The position numbers were made by a program, and so were the translations under genes. 64,000 bases of DNA from Macquaria australasica. Taxonomy: Eukaryota; Chordata; Actinopteri; Centrarchiformes; Percichthyidae. Each line of letters starts with the position of its first letter. Positions within the stretch are counted from its first letter, which is position 1. Under the pieces are notes generated by a model. It was not told the origin of the DNA, searched no databases, and was given only the letters and a program-made list of their open reading frames with translations. The stretch lies in contig SEMN01000146.1 of NCBI GenBank assembly GCA_005408345.1, positions 1 to 64,000 of the forward strand, given 5' to 3'. Positions 59,953-64,000 of this stretch are shown piece by piece.

Positions 59953-62900
59953 GAAGATAAATGTGGTTGTGGTCAACATTTTTATTTTGCAAATTACATT
60001 TACATATGAGTGAAATTATTTTTTATTATTATTTAACTTGAATTTGGAGAAAATGAAGGAGACCCATTGATCCATATGTGATTAAACAATTTTAGAATAT
60101 GCCTACATGACGATATTATAATAAGGATTATAAAAGTGGAAACTGACCAAATAATGTGACACATTAATCCACTATCAGTATTTTTACAATAGCATTTACA
60201 TGCTGTTGCTGTTGGGTGAAAGCATTTTTGGCTTCACAGTGTCAAGTTTTGTAAGAAACTTGTTGTAGCCTTTGACAGACATTTTCCAACCGGTCTGACT
60301 GTGTTTTGTAAGCCCCAGGGATCAATAGTCTCAGAGGAGGCGTCACCATAGAGCTTGAATTGTGGATACTGTTCTCTTTAACTGAAAGGATAAGGACCTC
60401 TGACCTTCATTGAAAAGCAGATGCGGACCTTTGAGTAATAAGTTTGAGAACCCCTGCTCTAAACAGTTCCTTGCTCTTTCTCTGCCAGAAAGGCTTTTCA
60501 ACAAACCTGCAAAAACTTCAACAAGTCTGTAAGACCTTTTTACCACAAATTCTTGTGTGTTACACTACTTTCATAGTTTACAGCTTGTTTTATTTTTGGT
60601 TTAAATTTTTCTCCATCCACATTCATCTGGACTTTCTGAATGAACTCCAAAGTATATGTTTTTTGGCTACTCAGTCCAGAACATACAGCATGCAATACAA
60701 ATGAAGCTCAGCGTAAGTTCAATCAGGAAGACTATCTTTAGGCCTCATTCATTCACATATCTCTCTCTCTCTCTCCCTGCTTGTCTTTATCAGCTGATTA
60801 GGGGCGTTTACTCTCACTTATCCAACCAGATTTTGCCACGATTTCCATCAGCCAATCACATTGCTTTAAATCTGTTCTCCTCTTGCTTGCTGTCAGCTGT
60901 CACTTCAGTGTGGATTTGTTGTGAACCTCCTCCACCCCATTCACCTCCAGTTCACTACATTCAGTGTCCGGGTCAAGCTCATCAGAAGTCCACTTCTCAT
61001 CACAGCCAGATCTTCAGCATCCTCCACCACCACCACCACCACCAGTGTCTAGACTCCATCGGGGGGTATCCTATTGCTCAGGGCTTCTCTGCCCCCCTTA
61101 AAATATGATGACATCATGATGGGGTCTAATCGCCAAAGACTCATTTCTCATCTTTATTATACACATGCCAATAAATATTTGTTCACTCATACTGAAGTCT
61201 CTCCTGATTGAAATACAGGAATGCATCAGGCCAAACCAAATGGACACCAACATTTTCTACAAGTGAGTTTTTATTAGAGGATTTGGAAGTTAAATTTGCT
61301 TAATGAAAAATAATATTACATTTTGGAACCGAGCACATCTGTGTTATGTATGAATGATTGAGTTTAGATAGTTTGGATGAGCGGATACATGTGTCCCTAC
61401 AGTCAGCTTTGATTCCAGCTCCAAATATCATTCTGGTTGTGTTTGTCCCACAGTACGAACTGACAGGACATAAAAACCTCAGAGGTCTATCAAAGCCCTC
61501 GAATGTTTTCATGCACCAAATGCAGAAAAAAATAACTGAACAAAGTGTTAAATGACAAAACCACTTTTGTTTTTCAGTTGACATTTTAAACTCATCTGCT
61601 TGTTACAACTTTTCATTGTAGACACATATTATCTTCAAACATCAACTAAGCAAAAGAAAAGCCAGCTTTCAGTTTGACCATTTTTTTCACAGGATCAGGT
61701 TGTCTTGCAGGGGACCGAGTGCTGGCTTGAGGCACTCCTGTATTTGTATGGCTTGTATGTCCGGGCTGAGTATCAGTGTCAACATGAAAAGCCGGTTTTT
61801 GCCCTTATTCTGAAAAAGACAATATTCAAGCTGTCTACATGGCTAATGAAAATGAGTATTACACAAATATTCCTGTTTACATGCAGCCGTGCATACTCTG
61901 GCTATGTTTGACAGGGGTCGGTGCCCTAACATGTTGTTTATCACGTCAAAATATGAAAAAGTGGAATGGATGGAGCCACTTGAGCCGTTTTTCCACTGGT
62001 GGCGGATTTGTTCAACCGTGCGAACGCAGCCTCCCTCTTTCATTCCTTCAACCAGCTTCTTGAAAAGGTCGGTTTTGCAATATTTGCGTATATCCAAAAA
62101 CCTGTTGATCTGGAAAATGCTACATTCATAAGGCCTAATTCGCAATATCCAAATGTAATATGTTGTTTACATGACCTGTATCAGGAGTGACTGATAAATT
62201 ACTGCTGTTTTACCTTTAGTGGTCAAAAACTGATTCTATTATTTAAAAATGTCAGTCTGCCTCCTGTGCTACACATAAATCAGAATAGAAAAATATATCA
62301 ATAAAATATTCTTGCACTCCTTGATCGCTCGTTTGACCACATGATGTTCAATGATTTAATTGTTAGCATTCAGCAACTTATCCATTGAGTCTTACCCACG
62401 GAGGTGCTGTTAAAGCCACAAATCTGCCATAATCAACCTTGTATATTTGTACAAATTAAAGCGTTACATTTTTACAAGCAGTAAAAATGACTACAGTAGT
62501 AGATACCCATTTAGCTCAAATAAGGACATAAATCCCCAGAATCCTGTTTTAAAGTGCTTACAGCTTAACTGGAGTAACTGCACTCATCAGAAAGTGACAG
62601 CATGTATCGTTTTTCATCGTGTATGCACGCTTGCTAGATGGAGCAGAGGGGAGAATATAACTAAATCCGCAAGCAGTGCAGTAAACACTTAAACGTGCAC
62701 ATTGGTTAGATAAGTAACATAAACATTTAGTTGATTTAATAAAAGAGCACATGTGCTATGTTAACAGTGATGGTATGGATGAGGGGCTGATTGACTCGGG
62801 TGCTTTGCTGAAGCAACAGAGCATAACATTTAAAAAAAAACATTGTTAATCATTTAAAATTCTTAATGTTGGTTAACTGTTAACATGATGTATATTAGCA

Positions 62901-63154
62901 AAGTCAATGTGAAACATGCTGGCTAGGGGTGTGTATGCCTTTTCTGTATTTGTTGAGTATTGATATTAACGTAAACAAATAAATGCAAAGTTTGGAATCA
63001 CGTTGTACCAGGTGGCCGTGCCAGTCCCTGCCATCCTTTTGCTGTGCTAGGAAGGTCCGACCAATCGTTTGTGGTGTGTTTAATGACATTATGGACGCAA
63101 TTCATATTACTTAAATTAAGCATTCAATTCGGTATTGATAAGTTTAAATACAAG
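58412..63154. other. Region upstream of EEVS; first EEVS exon expected, nothing firmly found
   Basis: Contains a GC-rich patch at 58925-58975 (CCCCGCCTC and TGCCCCCCCACCCCC, possible Sp-type boxes), a (GT)n microsatellite at 59918-59950, and a CACCAC run near 61022-61042. I searched the - strand for an ATG exon ending in phase with 58411 and found none I would defend. No MT-Ox-like coding sequence was recognised. Confidence 0.4.
59918..59950. repeat. (GT)n microsatellite
   Basis: About sixteen GT units. Confidence 0.95.
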
Positions 63155-63883
63155 ATGGCTAATTACCGTTCTAAAATGAGAAGGCGTGAAATACCTTGTC
63201 CTGAGCTTGATATCAACTCCTTGAAAAGGAAATCCCCTGGTGAGAAGAATCCAGCAAAAAATTGCAAGAGACCGAGAAGAGCAGAGGTGAACTACCTTTC
63301 TCCATATCCAAGTGGAGAAACTAGCAACAGTCTGGAGATGGAGTGACAGGAGCTTCTTCAGGAGGTAAAGAAGAAGAACAACACTAAAGTGATTCAAGAA
63401 AAGATGGCCTAAACATTCTCCTATCGAAGGCTTGAAGTTGTGACTGGTAGTCCAGCTGCTGATGACTTTAAAACGAGATGGCCCGCTTTGTTTTATGAAG
63501 CTGAGGTAGGTGAATGTAAATGAACTTGAAACGTACTTCTCTCAAAGTTAAAATTGGAAGCCAAATTAGTGTTCCTCTTTGAGTTGAACATTAAGTGTTT
63601 GTTCTTTCCACCAATAATATCTACAGGGTTTAAAACACCCTATACAGAATTTACACTCCTTTCACTTTGCATCAGAACATTTCGCCCTATTCCTGACATT
63701 GTACTTGTGAATCTTTTGTCAATTCAGATCAAGGAGGAATTCAGGAGAATAAGTACGATTTCCCTGGAGCAGAGCTTCATGTACAGACTTGACGACTACA
63801 CACCGAAACTTCTTGGCCTGATGAAGGCCAAGGGAGGTGTCGTGGGAACTAAGCTGAGGCCACTTCTGGACAAACTGAGTCAG
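63155..63883 (+). pseudogene. SAMD3-like fish multicopy gene, N-terminal part with two stops, continuing past the window
   Basis: The first visible exon (63155-63505) starts MANYRSKMRRREIPCPELDI and includes KSPGEKNPAKNCKRPRRAEV and NYLSPYPSGETSNSLEME. TGA at 63344-63346 and TAA at 63410-63412 fall inside otherwise clear family sequence (…KMA-stop-TFSYRRLEVV…). It ends at GAG/GTAGGT. The next exon (63728-63883) reads IKEEFRRISTISLEQSFMYR then LDDYTPKLLGLMKAKGG and ends CAG/GTGTGT. The same family supplies the C-terminal fragment at 7422-8765. The Lys/Arg-rich N-terminus looks nucleic-acid binding, but function is unknown. Two stops in conserved positions argue for a dead copy unless the first exon is spliced differently. 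Confidence 0.65.
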
Positions 63884-64000
63884 GTGTGTTTGTTTAAAAT
63901 GGCGGTCCTTTGTTTGCAGGGAGATGGACCTACTGTCTCTTTCACACACACTGCCCCATGCACACTCAAATATAGCACAAATCCTTGCACTTGGTAGCTT

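Overview
The window is vertebrate nuclear DNA from a ray-finned fish, most likely a percomorph teleost. Genes are split into short exons with GT-AG introns, the intergenic DNA is AT-rich and full of fish-type transposons, and two recognisable loci sit side by side: a mitf gene and a 2-epi-5-epi-valiolone synthase (EEVS) gene. From published work on fish gadusol synthesis, EEVS lies in the mitf-frmd4b interval in fishes, so this is probably the mitfa locus.

The host genes occupy the right quarter. mitfa runs on the + strand from the melanocyte-type first exon (47029) through eight further coding exons to a stop at 51162. A CRE palindrome and a TATA-like box lie just upstream. EEVS is on the - strand (four exons found, 58411 down to 55809), tail to tail with mitfa. 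Its first coding exon was not located, and its gadusol partner MT-Ox was not seen in the window. At 24020-24229, 23 kb upstream of the M exon, lies what looks like a decayed copy of the MITF exon 1B: it keeps the diagnostic PMEVLK end and a perfect splice donor, but its internal ATG has become GTG and it carries an in-frame TGA.

The rest is mostly mobile DNA. The most interesting object is a 10.3-kb transposon at 10163-20442. It has long terminal inverted repeats starting TATGGCAAGCC, a near-perfect 6-bp target duplication, a DDE-integrase-type transposase (15910-18655) and, upstream of it, a multi-exon HECT ubiquitin-ligase-like gene (11788-15026). Both genes are broken and the element has been hit by solo LTRs. 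Termini and duplication length fit the IS3EU superfamily; the E3-ligase cargo is the unusual part.

Other layers, left to right: an L2-type LINE 3' end (3-812); a MITE; a proline-rich tandem-repeat block (2928-3516); a C-terminal fragment of a multicopy fish SAMD3-like gene family (7422-8765, -); solo LTRs (three with exact 5-bp duplications); a nested stack at 26938-31391 (an inverted-repeat element split by a hAT element carrying a 0.67-kb tetranucleotide array, plus a MITE); a rotten Gypsy element (33930-37065, -) beside an L2 LINE (37070-39290, +); and at the right edge the N-terminal part of another SAMD3-like copy (63155-63883, +), also interrupted by stops.

All exon boundaries come from reading splice consensus and family resemblance by eye; no alignment or database search was run.
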